Origin: Bradyrhizobium diversitatis
Lineage (GTDB): Bacteria > Pseudomonadota > Alphaproteobacteria > Rhizobiales > Xanthobacteraceae
Direction of reading: 5' to 3'
Assembly: GCF_016031635.1 (NCBI RefSeq)
Contig: NZ_JACEGD010000013.1
Coordinates: 124,001 to 188,000 of the forward strand
DNA length: 64,000 bases
Shown here: positions 51,471-59,944 of the stretch, one piece after another
How the letters are laid out: each line of letters opens with the position of its first letter
How positions within the stretch are numbered: position 1 is the stretch's first letter
Program-made: the position numbers and the translations under genes
Notes under the pieces: model-generated
Databases searched by the model: none
What the model was told of the DNA's origin: nothing
The model's input: the letters and a program-made list of their open reading frames with translations, nothing else

Positions 51471-52272
51471 AGAACATCAAGTCGATACGTTCGGAAGGCG
51501 GAGAGCGGACGGCATTCTGATCGCCCCCGGATTTATGCGCTTGTTGTGTTCTCGCGAGAAATCCAGAGGCGCGGTGAGACACGCCCGCCTTAGTTGAGAT
51601 GAGAGCGGCTTGCGGCTCGATCTGCGAGCGCAAAACCCAGCTGCGATCATGACTTATCGAACGCACAGCCAGCAAACAGCGGCGACCTAGATCAATTGAC
51701 ATCAATCGGTGCCTATCGAATGTTCCGCGTCATCAATATTCGCTGCTGTATCCCCAGTATCCCAAAATACGACCCGTCACTCCCACTCAATTATAACGCG
51801 CGACGTTTTGTCCTTGATTTGGAAGGACAATTCGCCTTGTGTAACGGACGAATGCCGGCGGTATATCCGGCGTAATTTTTTGATGTTGAATTCACAGAAA
51901 AAATGGCCCCTTACGAAGCTTTGGCAACCCCGGTACCTATCGGAGTCTATCGACCGGATGGCGCACCGCCTGCGCAGTCAAGGCCACTCGGAGCGCACCG
52001 GCACAGAGCTTCAAATACCGTCAGAGATCAGGAAGACGCTTTCGGTCTCGACGCCGCCAATCCGGCTGCTGTGCGGCAACCACACGGGTCGCTCTGCCCT
52101 CAAAAGCTGCCTCTCTCCGTCAGTTCGGTCCGTGACCGATTCCCTCGAATCGTCGGCTCGATACCTTCTCTCCGCCGCCGCGCCTCCGACGTCCCGCCGC
52201 AGCGCTTCCCTAAGGTCGACGAAGCTCTCCCCATAGGGGCGCTCGACTACTCCTAGAGCGTTAGCGCTCGTA
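51471..52272. other. Gene-poor, lower-GC stretch with a palindrome
   Basis: About 800 bp without a convincing gene; short open frames on both strands show no recognisable protein. Base composition is visibly less GC-rich between 51690 and 51900 (for example CAATTATAACGCGCGACG). It includes the 23-bp inverted repeat TTGTCCTT-N7-AAGGACAA. It looks like a decayed or regulatory-only insertion between the AraC remnant and the catabolic genes. Confidence 0.5.
51808..51830. repeat. Perfect inverted repeat in the gene-poor stretch
   Basis: TTGTCCTT (51808-51815) and AAGGACAA (51823-51830) are exact 8-bp arms around a 7-bp centre, in AT-richer sequence. It could be an operator or a hairpin. No gene start lies within 100 bp downstream that I can support. 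Confidence 0.5.
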
Positions 52273-53478
52273 TCATCGGCTACCAAATCGCCGCTCAATC
52301 CATTCAAGTCCAGACATCCCGTCCGGAGGAGTGACCTTGTTGGGCGCGAACCGCACGACATTGGTCAGCTCTATTTCTTTGCTTCCTTCTCGTCGTCGGA
52401 CCGTCCCATAGACCGCTTCGGCAACAGCCTGTCGACCATTCGCGCGCATCATCGAAATTGTCGATCCGACACCCTCGAAGGTCGACCCAGCCAGAACCGA
52501 CGCAACATCAATCGTCTTCGCCCCAGCGCCGGCGCGGTCCCAAGCGGCTTTCAAACCTAGCAGCGCATTGGCAATCCCATAGGATGGATAGATTGGCGCA
52601 ATTTCATATCGATCACGATAGTTGGAGCAGAACCAGCGGTTCAACTCAGTGTCATGCGCCAGCAGTCCGTGCGAACCACGGCCCCCAAGGATAGTGCCAT
52701 CGGGAATTATCCCCGCCAACCGATGAAGGCCGCTCTCTCCGGACACCAATAGCAAGCGTGTATCCGGTATCGTTGTTCGTGCGACTTCGACCAACCGGAA
52801 CAGATCAACGCCCCAGTTGCCGGAATGAATGAGTTGGGCACCCTGCTCTTTCAGAAAGTTGATAGGAGTTTCGACAGAGCCTGAATAGAGCGGCGCAAAG
52901 TGACCTCCGACCTCCTGCGCATCAGGCTGGAGGACCTGCAAGGCGGCGCGAAATTCTTTCCAGCTGTCCGTCCCCCAAAGATATTGTTGGTTGATACCGC
53001 CGAAACCCAGGCCGCAAACCCCGAGTTGGGCCGCCACGTAGCGCGCGGCGCCGACAGAATCAGCCGTTGTCGTCGTCTGGGTACGAAAGACCCAATCCCA
53101 CTGGCGTGCAAACAACTGACTGGCGCCGCCGCCGGAAACAACCGTTAGTAGGCCAAGTTCCTCGGCAACGGGAGCAATGGCCATCGCGACTGCGCTGCCC
53201 GCGTACCCGACCACGATATCCGCACCGTCAGCATGTATGCGCCGCGACAGCGCGATCTGTTCGTCTTCCGAGCCACTCTCGTCGTAGACCCTCAGTGACA
53301 GCTTGCGACCAGCGAAGCCCGAAGCAGCGTAAGGCTCTGGGAGCTGGCCTCCGGCATTGATGGTTTCGACCATGAGCTCCGCAGCGTTGCGCGCTGGAAA
53401 GCCAAAAGGCGCTGCTGCGCGCCCGGACACGTAGGTCACTACGGCGACATTCACAGGCCTGTTTGTATCCGTCGCCAT
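52273..53478 (-). CDS. Orphan type I substrate-binding protein without signal peptide (401 aa)
   Basis: Leucine/amide-binding-protein fold (Peripla_BP_6): VNVAVVTYVSG, then LSLRVYDESGSEDEQIALSRRIHADGADIVVGYAGSAVAMAIAPVAEELGLLTVVSGGGASQLFARQWDWVFRTQTTTTADSVGAARYVAAQLG. The mature fold begins within nine residues of the ATG, and the upstream in-frame residues are charged, so there is no signal peptide. No permease or ATPase gene is adjacent. It may be a cytoplasmic ligand sensor, as AmiC is, or a receptor that lost its export signal. It is divergent from the TetR gene and has a matching operator site. Confidence 0.85.
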   Translation of the reverse strand: MATDTNRPVNVAVVTYVSGRAAAPFGFPARNAAELMVETINAGGQLPEPYAASGFAGRKLSLRVYDESGSEDEQIALSRRIHADGADIVVGYAGSAVAMAIAPVAEELGLLTVVSGGGASQLFARQWDWVFRTQTTTTADSVGAARYVAAQLGVCGLGFGGINQQYLWGTDSWKEFRAALQVLQPDAQEVGGHFAPLYSGSVETPINFLKEQGAQLIHSGNWGVDLFRLVEVARTTIPDTRLLLVSGESGLHRLAGIIPDGTILGGRGSHGLLAHDTELNRWFCSNYRDRYEIAPIYPSYGIANALLGLKAAWDRAGAGAKTIDVASVLAGSTFEGVGSTISMMRANGRQAVAEAVYGTVRRREGSKEIELTNVVRFAPNKVTPPDGMSGLEWIERRFGSR

Positions 53479-53512
53479 CTGTGCACTCCGGTTATTGGAC
53501 TTCTTATTTTTG

Positions 53513-53524
53513 GACCATTCAGTC
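53513..53524. promoter_or_regulatory. TetR operator candidate 1 (SBP promoter)
   Basis: GACCATTCAGTC has the form GACC-N4-RGTC, 35 bp upstream of the SBP start. It shares the flanking TTTTTG with site 3 (54323-54334). Confidence 0.65.
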
Positions 53525-53644
53525 TTTATTTGCAAGACCTGACCGTTAAGCTGGAAAGTACGGAGCGGAACGCCGCCTTGGCAAACCCGCATCGTGCGGC
53601 GCCCCATGCTTCCGCAATTCCGGGAAAACGGGCTTGATATTAAC

Positions 53645-53656
53645 GACCGCTTAGTC
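53645..53656. promoter_or_regulatory. TetR operator candidate 2 (tetR promoter)
   Basis: GACCGCTTAGTC is GACC-N4-AGTC, 13 bp upstream of the TetR ATG, in a region with TATATT-like promoter elements. This would give autoregulation. Confidence 0.65.
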
Positions 53657-53668
53657 TAGATATTGCTC

Positions 53669-54280
53669 ATGATACGAGAGACTTCGCAGCGGATGCGCGG
53701 CCGTCCGAGAGAGTTCGATCCCGATGACGCTATCGAAAGCGCCATGGGCGTGTTCTGGACATCAGGTTATCATGCGACGTCGCTTCCGGAGTTGCTTGAG
53801 GCGACGAATCTTTCTCGTGGAAGTCTCTACGCCGCCTTCGGCGACAAGCACGGGCTGTTCTTGCGCGCGCTCGACCGATACATCGCAGACTCCTTGACAC
53901 GCCTGGATGCCGACCTTGATCCGCGCAAAGACGTGTTGGACGGCATCCAGGCGTGCCTTGCAAGATACGTTGAGCGAACCAGCGGGGCTGGCGCCAAGCG
54001 CGGATGCCTGATTGTGGCAACCGCCATGGAATTGGGAAGTCAGGACGTCGAAGTGGAACAGCGCATTCGACGCTTCTTCAAGGCGATGGAAGCGCGGCTG
54101 ACGACGGCATTGGAACGCGCGAAGTCCGAGCGACGATTGGCTGATGAGGTCGAGCCCTCGACCGCCGCGCGTCTCATTATGTGCCTGCTCGAAGGCATGC
54201 GCGTCGTCAGCAAGACAAACGCCGACCGCAGCTCATCGCAAGCCGTCGTCCAAGCCCTGCTTGATCGTTTCGCAAAATGA
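53669..54280 (+). CDS. TetR-family regulator (203 aa)
   Basis: N-terminal helix-turn-helix MRGRPREFDPDDAIESAMGVFWTSGYHATSLPELLEATNLSRGSLYAAFGDKHGLFLRALDRYI in order. The C-terminal domain is of the YxaF/LmrA-like group (SGAGAKRGCLIVATAMELGSQDVEVEQRIRRFFKAMEARL), which usually senses aromatic or hydrophobic ligands. ATG 53669 is used; a second Met at 53693 is possible. It lies between the orphan SBP and two hydrolases, and its GACC-N4-RGTC-type sites occur at all three promoters. Confidence 0.93.
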   Translation: MIRETSQRMRGRPREFDPDDAIESAMGVFWTSGYHATSLPELLEATNLSRGSLYAAFGDKHGLFLRALDRYIADSLTRLDADLDPRKDVLDGIQACLARYVERTSGAGAKRGCLIVATAMELGSQDVEVEQRIRRFFKAMEARLTTALERAKSERRLADEVEPSTAARLIMCLLEGMRVVSKTNADRSSSQAVVQALLDRFAK

Positions 54281-54322
54281 GATTTTCGATGGTTTCGTCG
54301 CCAACGCGCTTGCGCATTTTTG

Positions 54323-54334
54323 GACCAAATGGTC
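54323..54334. promoter_or_regulatory. TetR operator candidate 3 (hydrolase promoter)
   Basis: GACCAAATGGTC is a perfect GACC-N4-GGTC palindrome. It is 60 bp upstream of the first hydrolase ATG and 43 bp after the TetR stop. Confidence 0.7.
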
Positions 54335-54394
54335 GTCAAATTGCCTCCGCTCCTTTTTCAGCCGTTTGCCGTCCAACCATCGAGGGGAAGCGCC

Positions 54395-55288
54395 ATGGAC
54401 GCTGAGTTATACCCCTACCGATCACTACGGGCCGGCGACATTCGCTTTGCCTACTATCGGATGGGCTCAGGTGGTCCCCCGATCATCCTCCTTCATGGCT
54501 GGCCGCAGACATCGCATGCCTGGCGCCGCGTGGCGGGGCTTCTCAGCTCTGCGTATGACGTCGTGGTTCCGGATCTGCCGGGTTTTGGCTACACGTCAAA
54601 GCCCGACGCGGGCTTCGATAAAAAGACAATTGCCCGTCGCCTTAGAGAATTCGCGCATGGGCTCGGTTTGTCTCGCGTCGCTCTTGCCGGACACGATCTG
54701 GGTGGACACGTCGCGTACGCCTACGCGGCACAATGGCCTGAAGAGGTCAACAACCTGATTTTTATCGAGAGCAGTCTTCCGAGCTTCGGCCAGGAAGAGG
54801 CAATGGATGTTTCGAAAGGCGGAAGCTGGCACTTCGGCTTCAACATGGCCGGTGACATCTCGGAGGAATTGGTCCGGGGACGAGAGAAATTGTTCGTCGA
54901 TCACTTCATGAGACGCGAGAAAGTCGGTCTGTTCGATGCCAATTCAGTGAGCGACGCGGACATTGAATTTTACGCGCGCGCGCTTCAGCGGCCTGGAGCA
55001 CTGAGATCGTCGTTCAGCTATTACCGCACGTTGCCGATCGATCGAAGTGACAATTCGGTCTGGGGACAAACGCCGCTTCCGATGCCGGTTCTCGCGATCG
55101 GGGCTGACTGGGGTTACGGAGCCGCATCCGAGCAGACGGTACGTCGGGTCGCCAGGGATGTTCAAGGAGCCGTCATCGAACGCTGCGGGCACTATCCCGC
55201 GGAAGAACGTCCGGACGAACTAGCTCGCTTGATCGCCGATTTTCTGGCGAAGACGCCATCGGCCCAACATCCAGCGCCGCAACGCTAA
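54395..55288 (+). CDS. Alpha/beta hydrolase, epoxide-hydrolase/haloalkane-dehalogenase-like (297 aa)
   Basis: The oxyanion motif is HGWPQTSHAW, the nucleophile Asp is in the elbow GHDLGGHVAYAYAAQWP, and the catalytic His is in RCGHYPAEERPDELARLIADFL. An Asp nucleophile points to epoxide or haloacid hydrolysis, not ester hydrolysis. A GAGGGG ribosome-binding site precedes ATG 54395. It is followed 20 bp later by a second hydrolase of the same type, and a TetR-type operator is upstream. Confidence 0.92.
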   Translation: MDAELYPYRSLRAGDIRFAYYRMGSGGPPIILLHGWPQTSHAWRRVAGLLSSAYDVVVPDLPGFGYTSKPDAGFDKKTIARRLREFAHGLGLSRVALAGHDLGGHVAYAYAAQWPEEVNNLIFIESSLPSFGQEEAMDVSKGGSWHFGFNMAGDISEELVRGREKLFVDHFMRREKVGLFDANSVSDADIEFYARALQRPGALRSSFSYYRTLPIDRSDNSVWGQTPLPMPVLAIGADWGYGAASEQTVRRVARDVQGAVIERCGHYPAEERPDELARLIADFLAKTPSAQHPAPQR

Positions 55289-55308
55289 CTTCAATGAAGG
55301 GGTCAACA

Positions 55309-56160
55309 ATGAATTCTGAACTAAACGGCTTCCGTCACAAATCGCTACGTGTTGGCGACGTAAAGATCCATGCTGTCGTAGGGGGCGATGGACCCCCGCT
55401 CGTACTGCTCCATGGCTGGCCACAGACCTGGTGGGAATGGCGCAGGATCATGCCGGTACTCGCCGAACATCATACCGTGGTTGCCCTCGATCTACGCGGG
55501 GCGGGGCATTCCGACTGCCCGCAGAGCGGCTATGACAAGGCAAGCCTGGCCGAAGACGCGCACGGGGCGATGGCCGTACTCGGTTTTAGCCGCTACGCCG
55601 TCTGCGGCCATGACATCGGGGCGATGGTTGCCCTGGCATTGGCTTTCACCCACCGCGAATCCGTGACCCGCGTTGCCGTCCTCGATGCGCCGATGCCCGG
55701 ATGGAGTCAGTGGGAGGCCAATTTCGCCGATCCGATGGTCTGGCATTTCGCATTCCACATGAAGCGTGATTTGCCGGAACGCCTGATCTACGGCCGCGAA
55801 TTTGACTACGTCTCGACCTTTTTCGCCGATCGTACCTTTAACCACGGTGCACTGCCGGTCGAGGAAGTGGAAATCTATGCGCGCTCCATGGCTCAGCCTG
55901 GCAACACGCGAGGTGGCCTCGAATGGTATCGCGCATTCCCGGTTGACCATGCTAACGCACTCGACTGGAAGCGATCTCCCTTGACGATACCTGTTCTCGC
56001 ATTGGGAGGCGATCACAGGTGGGGACCGAAAATCGTCGCCATGCTGGAGGAATTCGCCGGCGACGTCTCGGGCGGAAGTATCCGGGATTGCGGCCACTGG
56101 ATGGCGGAAGAGCGCCCGGCCGAGACGGCCGATGCACTTCTCAAGTTCTTCGCGCAATGA
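55309..56160 (+). CDS. Alpha/beta hydrolase, epoxide-hydrolase-like (283 aa)
   Basis: Same architecture as its neighbour: HGWPQTWWEWRRIMP, nucleophile elbow GHDIGAMVALALAF with Asp, acid/His end CGHWMAEERPAETADALLKFF. The cap region (LPERLIYGREFDYVSTFF) differs from the first, so the two are probably paralogues with different substrates rather than a recent copy. ATG 55309 has GAAGGGG upstream; ATG 55294 is an alternative. It is the last gene of the TetR-controlled operon. Confidence 0.92.
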   Translation: MNSELNGFRHKSLRVGDVKIHAVVGGDGPPLVLLHGWPQTWWEWRRIMPVLAEHHTVVALDLRGAGHSDCPQSGYDKASLAEDAHGAMAVLGFSRYAVCGHDIGAMVALALAFTHRESVTRVAVLDAPMPGWSQWEANFADPMVWHFAFHMKRDLPERLIYGREFDYVSTFFADRTFNHGALPVEEVEIYARSMAQPGNTRGGLEWYRAFPVDHANALDWKRSPLTIPVLALGGDHRWGPKIVAMLEEFAGDVSGGSIRDCGHWMAEERPAETADALLKFFAQ

Positions 56161-56252
56161 TGCCTTAGGCGATCGGCTCCCGTCGAAGCCGAGGCTGTCG
56201 ACGGGAGTACCGGGACTTCATTCAAGGCAGCGAAGCGCAGAATTCCGCGGTA

Positions 56253-57126
56253 TCATTTGCTGACATTGGCGAGCACAAAGTCGTAGCGCAACGCGGCCAT
56301 ATCCCTTGCGACTCTGTTGCCGCGTGCCGTCAGCCCGGCATTCTGCGTCTGAAGTCCGCAGATCAGAGCATCCTTGACGCCGAACACGACGTCGGAATCG
56401 AGGTACTCACTGTCAGCCAGAAATAGATGAGTGACCAGGGTTTCGCATCCCGGAGCTGAGATCATAAAGTGCACGTGAGCCGGCCGATACGGGTGACGCG
56501 CTTGCGCCTTGAGCATGTCGCCCACTGGCCCGTCGTCAGGAATTGGATATGCGGCCGGGATAACGGTTCGAAACCAGAACGCACCATCGGGGTCGGTGCG
56601 CACAACGCCCCTCCCTGCGGGTTTGGCCAACCCCGTCTCGCTTTGGACGTCATAGAAGCCTTCGGCATCGGCGTGCCAGAATTCGACTACCGCGCCGGCG
56701 ATCGGCCTTCCATCGATACCGCCGACCTTACCCTCGACCAGAAGCGGCGCGCCCGTCATGCCTCCAGAGATGTCGTCGCCGAGTGCGAACTCCGGTGCGG
56801 AGGCAACATGGAAGGGCCCCAGCACGGTCGTTTGCGTCGCATGACCCGGAAAACGGTGATTGATAGCGTCCACCAGCATCGATACGCCCAGAGTGTCCGA
56901 AAGCAGAATGAATATCCTGCCTCGTATCAGTGCACTTTTGACCGACGCGCGTCAGAAACGAGATTGCCTGCGCCCATTCGTCATAGCTTGGCTCTACCTC
57001 CCGCACGAAATCATGAAGGTGGCGAACCAGCGCCTCGCTGATGATACGGTGTCGGGAATTGGGTGCATTGCGTACTCTTTCCAGCACTGCTTCCGTTATG
57101 GACGTCTCATCGAAGTTTCTCATCAC
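56253..57126 (-). pseudogene. Intradiol ring-cleavage dioxygenase, hydroxyquinol 1,2-dioxygenase-like, frameshifted
   Basis: The N-terminal helical domain (Dioxygenase_N) reads MMRNFDETSITEAVLERVRNAPNSRHRIISEALVRHLHDFVREVEPSYDEWAQAISFLTRVGQKCTDTRQ from 57126. Near 56913 one surplus base breaks the frame. The remainder (FILLSDTLGVSMLVDAINHRFPG...) continues in another frame to 56253. That part has the Fe(III) ligands: Tyr in GFYDVQ, Tyr in AAYPIPDDG and two His in HPYRPAHVHFMI. The intact enzyme would open an aromatic 1,2-diol or hydroxyquinol ring. It follows the maleylacetate reductase gene in the same operon. Confidence 0.87.
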
Positions 57127-57166
57127 GGTCTCTTATTCTTTTCACTCAGTATGAAGCCAGGATAGT

Positions 57167-58234
57167 TTATTCGGCATGCGGGGTTTCACCTGACCATGCT
57201 CTTGCAAGCATCGAATGCAATGCGGCCGCCTCGAGCGGTCGAGGGTTCGAATACTGATCTTTCATTACTTGTTCGACGGCTCGCGCGATCCCCTCGTAAG
57301 GCATGCCGAGCTCGGAGAGCGAAAGAGGATTGCCCAGCGTCCGATTGAGAGCGAACAGGCCGGCCGCCGCATCCGGCTGCCTCAATGCATTTTCGACACG
57401 TTCCATCGCTGCCAGCGCCGCGGCGCTGTTATAGGCGACAACGTGAGGGAGCATGACAGCATGCGTTTCAGCATGACGTAGATCGAAACTGCCTCCAAGC
57501 ACGTGGCAGATCTTGTGATGCAGCCCCATTGCAACAGAGCCCAGACAAATCCCGGACAGCCAGGCGCCGTACTGAGCGGCCTCGCGCGCGGCGACGTCAC
57601 TCGGTACGGTCACAATACATGGGAGCGCGCGCGTGAGCGCGCTAATTCCCTCTTCCGCCATCATTGAGACGATCGGATTGGTATCAGGCGCATAGAGTGC
57701 CTCAACCGCATGCGCGATCGCGTTGACCCCACTCACGGAGGACAGCCCTGGCGGCAGAGAAATCGTCAGATCGACGTCGTAAATGACGACCTCTGGCAAC
57801 ACTCTGGGCGAGCGCAGCGTCATCTTGCGACCTTCCTTGGTCTCCCCCAGGATCGTTGTCATCTCGGAGCCCGCATAGGTAGTGGGCACCGCGATCTGTG
57901 GAAGATCGGTCCGCAGCGCCAGGGCCTTGCCAAGGCCGATGGACGATCCACCGCCGATAGCGACCAGACTGTCACACTCTGCCGCACGCAATTGGGAGAG
58001 CGCCGTTTCGGTAACACCGAGCGGAGTGTGCATCGTCGCTTCCGCGAACATCGCTTGGGCTGCGCAATCCGACGCAACACGCAGCGCGAGATCCTTTTGG
58101 TCCGCGGTGCAAACGACGAAGGCCCGGCGACAGCCCAACCGCTCCAACTCTGGCGCGACCTCGCGTATCCTCCCGGAACCGAACAGCACACGTGCCGGAT
58201 TCGAGACGTAGGCGAAAGGATAGATGCCCGTCAT
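57167..58234 (-). CDS. Maleylacetate reductase-like iron-type alcohol dehydrogenase (355 aa)
   Basis: Type III (iron-containing) alcohol dehydrogenase fold. NAD-binding FGSGRIREVAPELERLGCRRAFVVCT and GGGSSIGLGKALAL are present, then PTTYAGSEMTTILGETKEGRKMTLRSPRVLPEVVIYD, the maleylacetate-reductase signature. Metal-site His residues are in MGLHHKICHVLGGSFDLRHAETHAVMLPHVVAYN. It would reduce maleylacetate to 3-oxoadipate, right after the ring cleavage done by the neighbouring dioxygenase. ATG 58234 is used; an in-frame Met at 58261 overlaps the upstream gene. Confidence 0.9.
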   Translation of the reverse strand: MTGIYPFAYVSNPARVLFGSGRIREVAPELERLGCRRAFVVCTADQKDLALRVASDCAAQAMFAEATMHTPLGVTETALSQLRAAECDSLVAIGGGSSIGLGKALALRTDLPQIAVPTTYAGSEMTTILGETKEGRKMTLRSPRVLPEVVIYDVDLTISLPPGLSSVSGVNAIAHAVEALYAPDTNPIVSMMAEEGISALTRALPCIVTVPSDVAAREAAQYGAWLSGICLGSVAMGLHHKICHVLGGSFDLRHAETHAVMLPHVVAYNSAAALAAMERVENALRQPDAAAGLFALNRTLGNPLSLSELGMPYEGIARAVEQVMKDQYSNPRPLEAAALHSMLARAWSGETPHAE

Positions 58235-58236
58235 GG

Positions 58237-58854
58237 CTAGAGCTTTGCCCCACGAAGCCATGCGGCTCCGCGACCATAGAGCTGTTCTACCTCTTCGCCC
58301 TTGAGACCGGGCATATCCGGTTTAACGGTGTAACCAATGCGGGTCTGCATATAGGCGAGATGACGGTAGCCTTCGGGAAAGCGAGCGAGCAAGGCGGCGT
58401 CGAGTTCCAGCTTCGCCGCTGGCGAGACCGGATCGATTCTATCCTTCTCATAGATCGGCTGCCTCAGCACGATGCCCCAGCGATTGTTCCGCTTTTCCAG
58501 GAAATCATAAAAGCGGCCGGTGCAGACAACGTCGCAGGTAACACCTTCAACATCGCCGCGCTGAGAGATTGTCATTTTGGTCTGCGAGATAGCGCGGCTT
58601 CCGCTGACCTCAATCGATATTCCACCGAGGAAATGCAGGATGCTGACGCCACGCGCCCAGCCCTCCTGGCTGACCAGGATGAACTCGTCGCCGCTTCCTT
58701 GAAACCAGGTTGCCATCATGCGTCCGTCAGGATGCCACACCTGTCGAAATCGCTCCCAATCGCCAGCGTCGCGCCAAACGACCCAGTTCTCGAGCAAATC
58801 ACGGATCTGTTGGCGATCTGCCAACTGTTCGTCTGATTTCACTGCCGCATCCAT
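58237..58854 (-). CDS. SnoaL-like protein of the catabolic operon (205 aa)
   Basis: NTF2/SnoaL_4-like fold with the pattern LADRQQIRDLLENWVVWRDAGDWERFRQVWHPDGRMMATWFQGSGDEFI. This is also the small-subunit shape of ring-hydroxylating dioxygenases, but no partner large subunit is near. The role is unknown; as the first gene before maleylacetate reductase it may handle an intermediate. A GTTC-N8-GAAC palindrome lies just upstream of its start. Confidence 0.8.
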   Translation of the reverse strand: MDAAVKSDEQLADRQQIRDLLENWVVWRDAGDWERFRQVWHPDGRMMATWFQGSGDEFILVSQEGWARGVSILHFLGGISIEVSGSRAISQTKMTISQRGDVEGVTCDVVCTGRFYDFLEKRNNRWGIVLRQPIYEKDRIDPVSPAAKLELDAALLARFPEGYRHLAYMQTRIGYTVKPDMPGLKGEEVEQLYGRGAAWLRGAKL

Positions 58855-58867
58855 GCCAAGTCACCAT

Positions 58868-58883
58868 GTTCTTAAATGTGAAC
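58868..58883. promoter_or_regulatory. IclR operator candidate at the SnoaL-reductase-dioxygenase operon
   Basis: GTTC-TTAAATGT-GAAC, extended by CAT/ATG on the sides to a 22-bp inverted repeat, ends 14 bp upstream of the SnoaL-like start. The half-sites and spacing match the site before iclR. Confidence 0.75.
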
Positions 58884-58920
58884 ATGTTCTTGTACATGCA
58901 CAAGGCGACGAATGTCAATC

Positions 58921-59733
58921 TTAGCGGGCGTCGAGTTCTGATCGCGCCGCCCGCGGGTTTACGAGGAGTTGCCGCAACAGATCATCCCGGGTCTGGATCA
59001 GTGCCTGTTCTGCTCTACGCTGCATTTCCGGATTAAATCGCGAGGCCGGAATTGCGACGTTGATTGCGCCCAGCGGTTCTCCGGCCGGATCGAGCACCGG
59101 AACTCCTATGCCGACGATTCCCGGGGTCCACTCTTCGAGCGAATATGCGATGCCTTTGGCACGGATTTTTTCGATCTCCTGACGCAGGACCTTGACCGAG
59201 TGAATTGTTTTTGGGGTCGCCCGCTCAAACTGCACGCGACCAAGATATTCTTTCTGAAAGCTGCTCGGCATGTGAGCCAAAATTGCTTTCCCCCCGGAGG
59301 TCGCATAAAGCGGCGCCAAATCACCTAGCCGCATATGGGTGACCAATCTGTGCGGTCCGAGAACTGTCGCCGCGACCTCAGCCTCATCGCCCCTCAGAAG
59401 GTTTAGCGCGCTGCTTTCGCCGGTCTTGTTTGTTAGCTCCGCCAGGAACGCTTCGGACTGGGTCGCCAGGTCACGCATCCTGCCCGCGCTCTGCGCCAGA
59501 CGAAGCAATGCTTCGCCTAACCTGTATCCACGCCCGTTCGCCGTGACTTCTACATAACCGCGCGCAATCAGATTCTTCAGTAGCTGGGAAAGGCTGCTTT
59601 TCGGAATCCGCAACATGTCCGCAATTTCACTGTGCGACATTTCGCGTCCCGCGTGGGATAACAACTCGAAGAGATCGAGCACGCGATCGGCAGACTTGAC
59701 TGCCGCCAGTCCCGTATCAGACATCAAAGACAT
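58921..59733 (-). CDS. IclR-family transcriptional regulator (270 aa)
   Basis: N-terminal winged helix: AVKSADRVLDLFELLSHAGREMSHSEIADMLRIPKSSLSQLLKNLIARGYVEV. C-terminal effector domain: LLRGDEAEVAATVLGPHRLVTHMRLGDLAPLYATSGGKAILAHMP and TPGIVGIGVPVLDPAGEPLGAINVAIPASRF. IclR proteins often regulate aromatic-acid catabolism, including the protocatechuate and hydroxyquinol routes. It sits between the dioxygenase operon and the AroE operon and has the same palindrome in its own promoter. Confidence 0.94.
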   Translation of the reverse strand: MSLMSDTGLAAVKSADRVLDLFELLSHAGREMSHSEIADMLRIPKSSLSQLLKNLIARGYVEVTANGRGYRLGEALLRLAQSAGRMRDLATQSEAFLAELTNKTGESSALNLLRGDEAEVAATVLGPHRLVTHMRLGDLAPLYATSGGKAILAHMPSSFQKEYLGRVQFERATPKTIHSVKVLRQEIEKIRAKGIAYSLEEWTPGIVGIGVPVLDPAGEPLGAINVAIPASRFNPEMQRRAEQALIQTRDDLLRQLLVNPRAARSELDAR

Positions 59734-59737
59734 CTCC

Positions 59738-59755
59738 AGTTCACATATATGAACT
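59738..59755. promoter_or_regulatory. IclR operator candidate at the iclR promoter
   Basis: AGTTCA-CATATA-TGAACT is a perfect palindrome (GTTC-N8-GAAC core) 5 bp upstream of the IclR start. Binding would give autoregulation. Confidence 0.75.
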
Positions 59756-59944
59756 AATCTGTCATTCTGCCTTGTATGTCAACGCGATGCTGCCGGCGAC
59801 AAGATGGGAATGGTAGGAGCCCCCCGCCCACCGACGACCCGGACCTGCTAACGAGCCAACGGGTCAAGATATGCGCCTGTCCCTATTCCCCACGGTCAGG
59901 CGGCGGTTGACCATGATGCTCTCCATCGACGGCTGCCTCCTGCC

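Noticed and set aside
51709..52236. Plus-strand frame of 175 codons in the gene-poor stretch
   Set aside because: Ser/Pro/Arg-rich composition, no ribosome-binding site and no recognisable domain; the overlapping frames on the other strand look equally unstructured.
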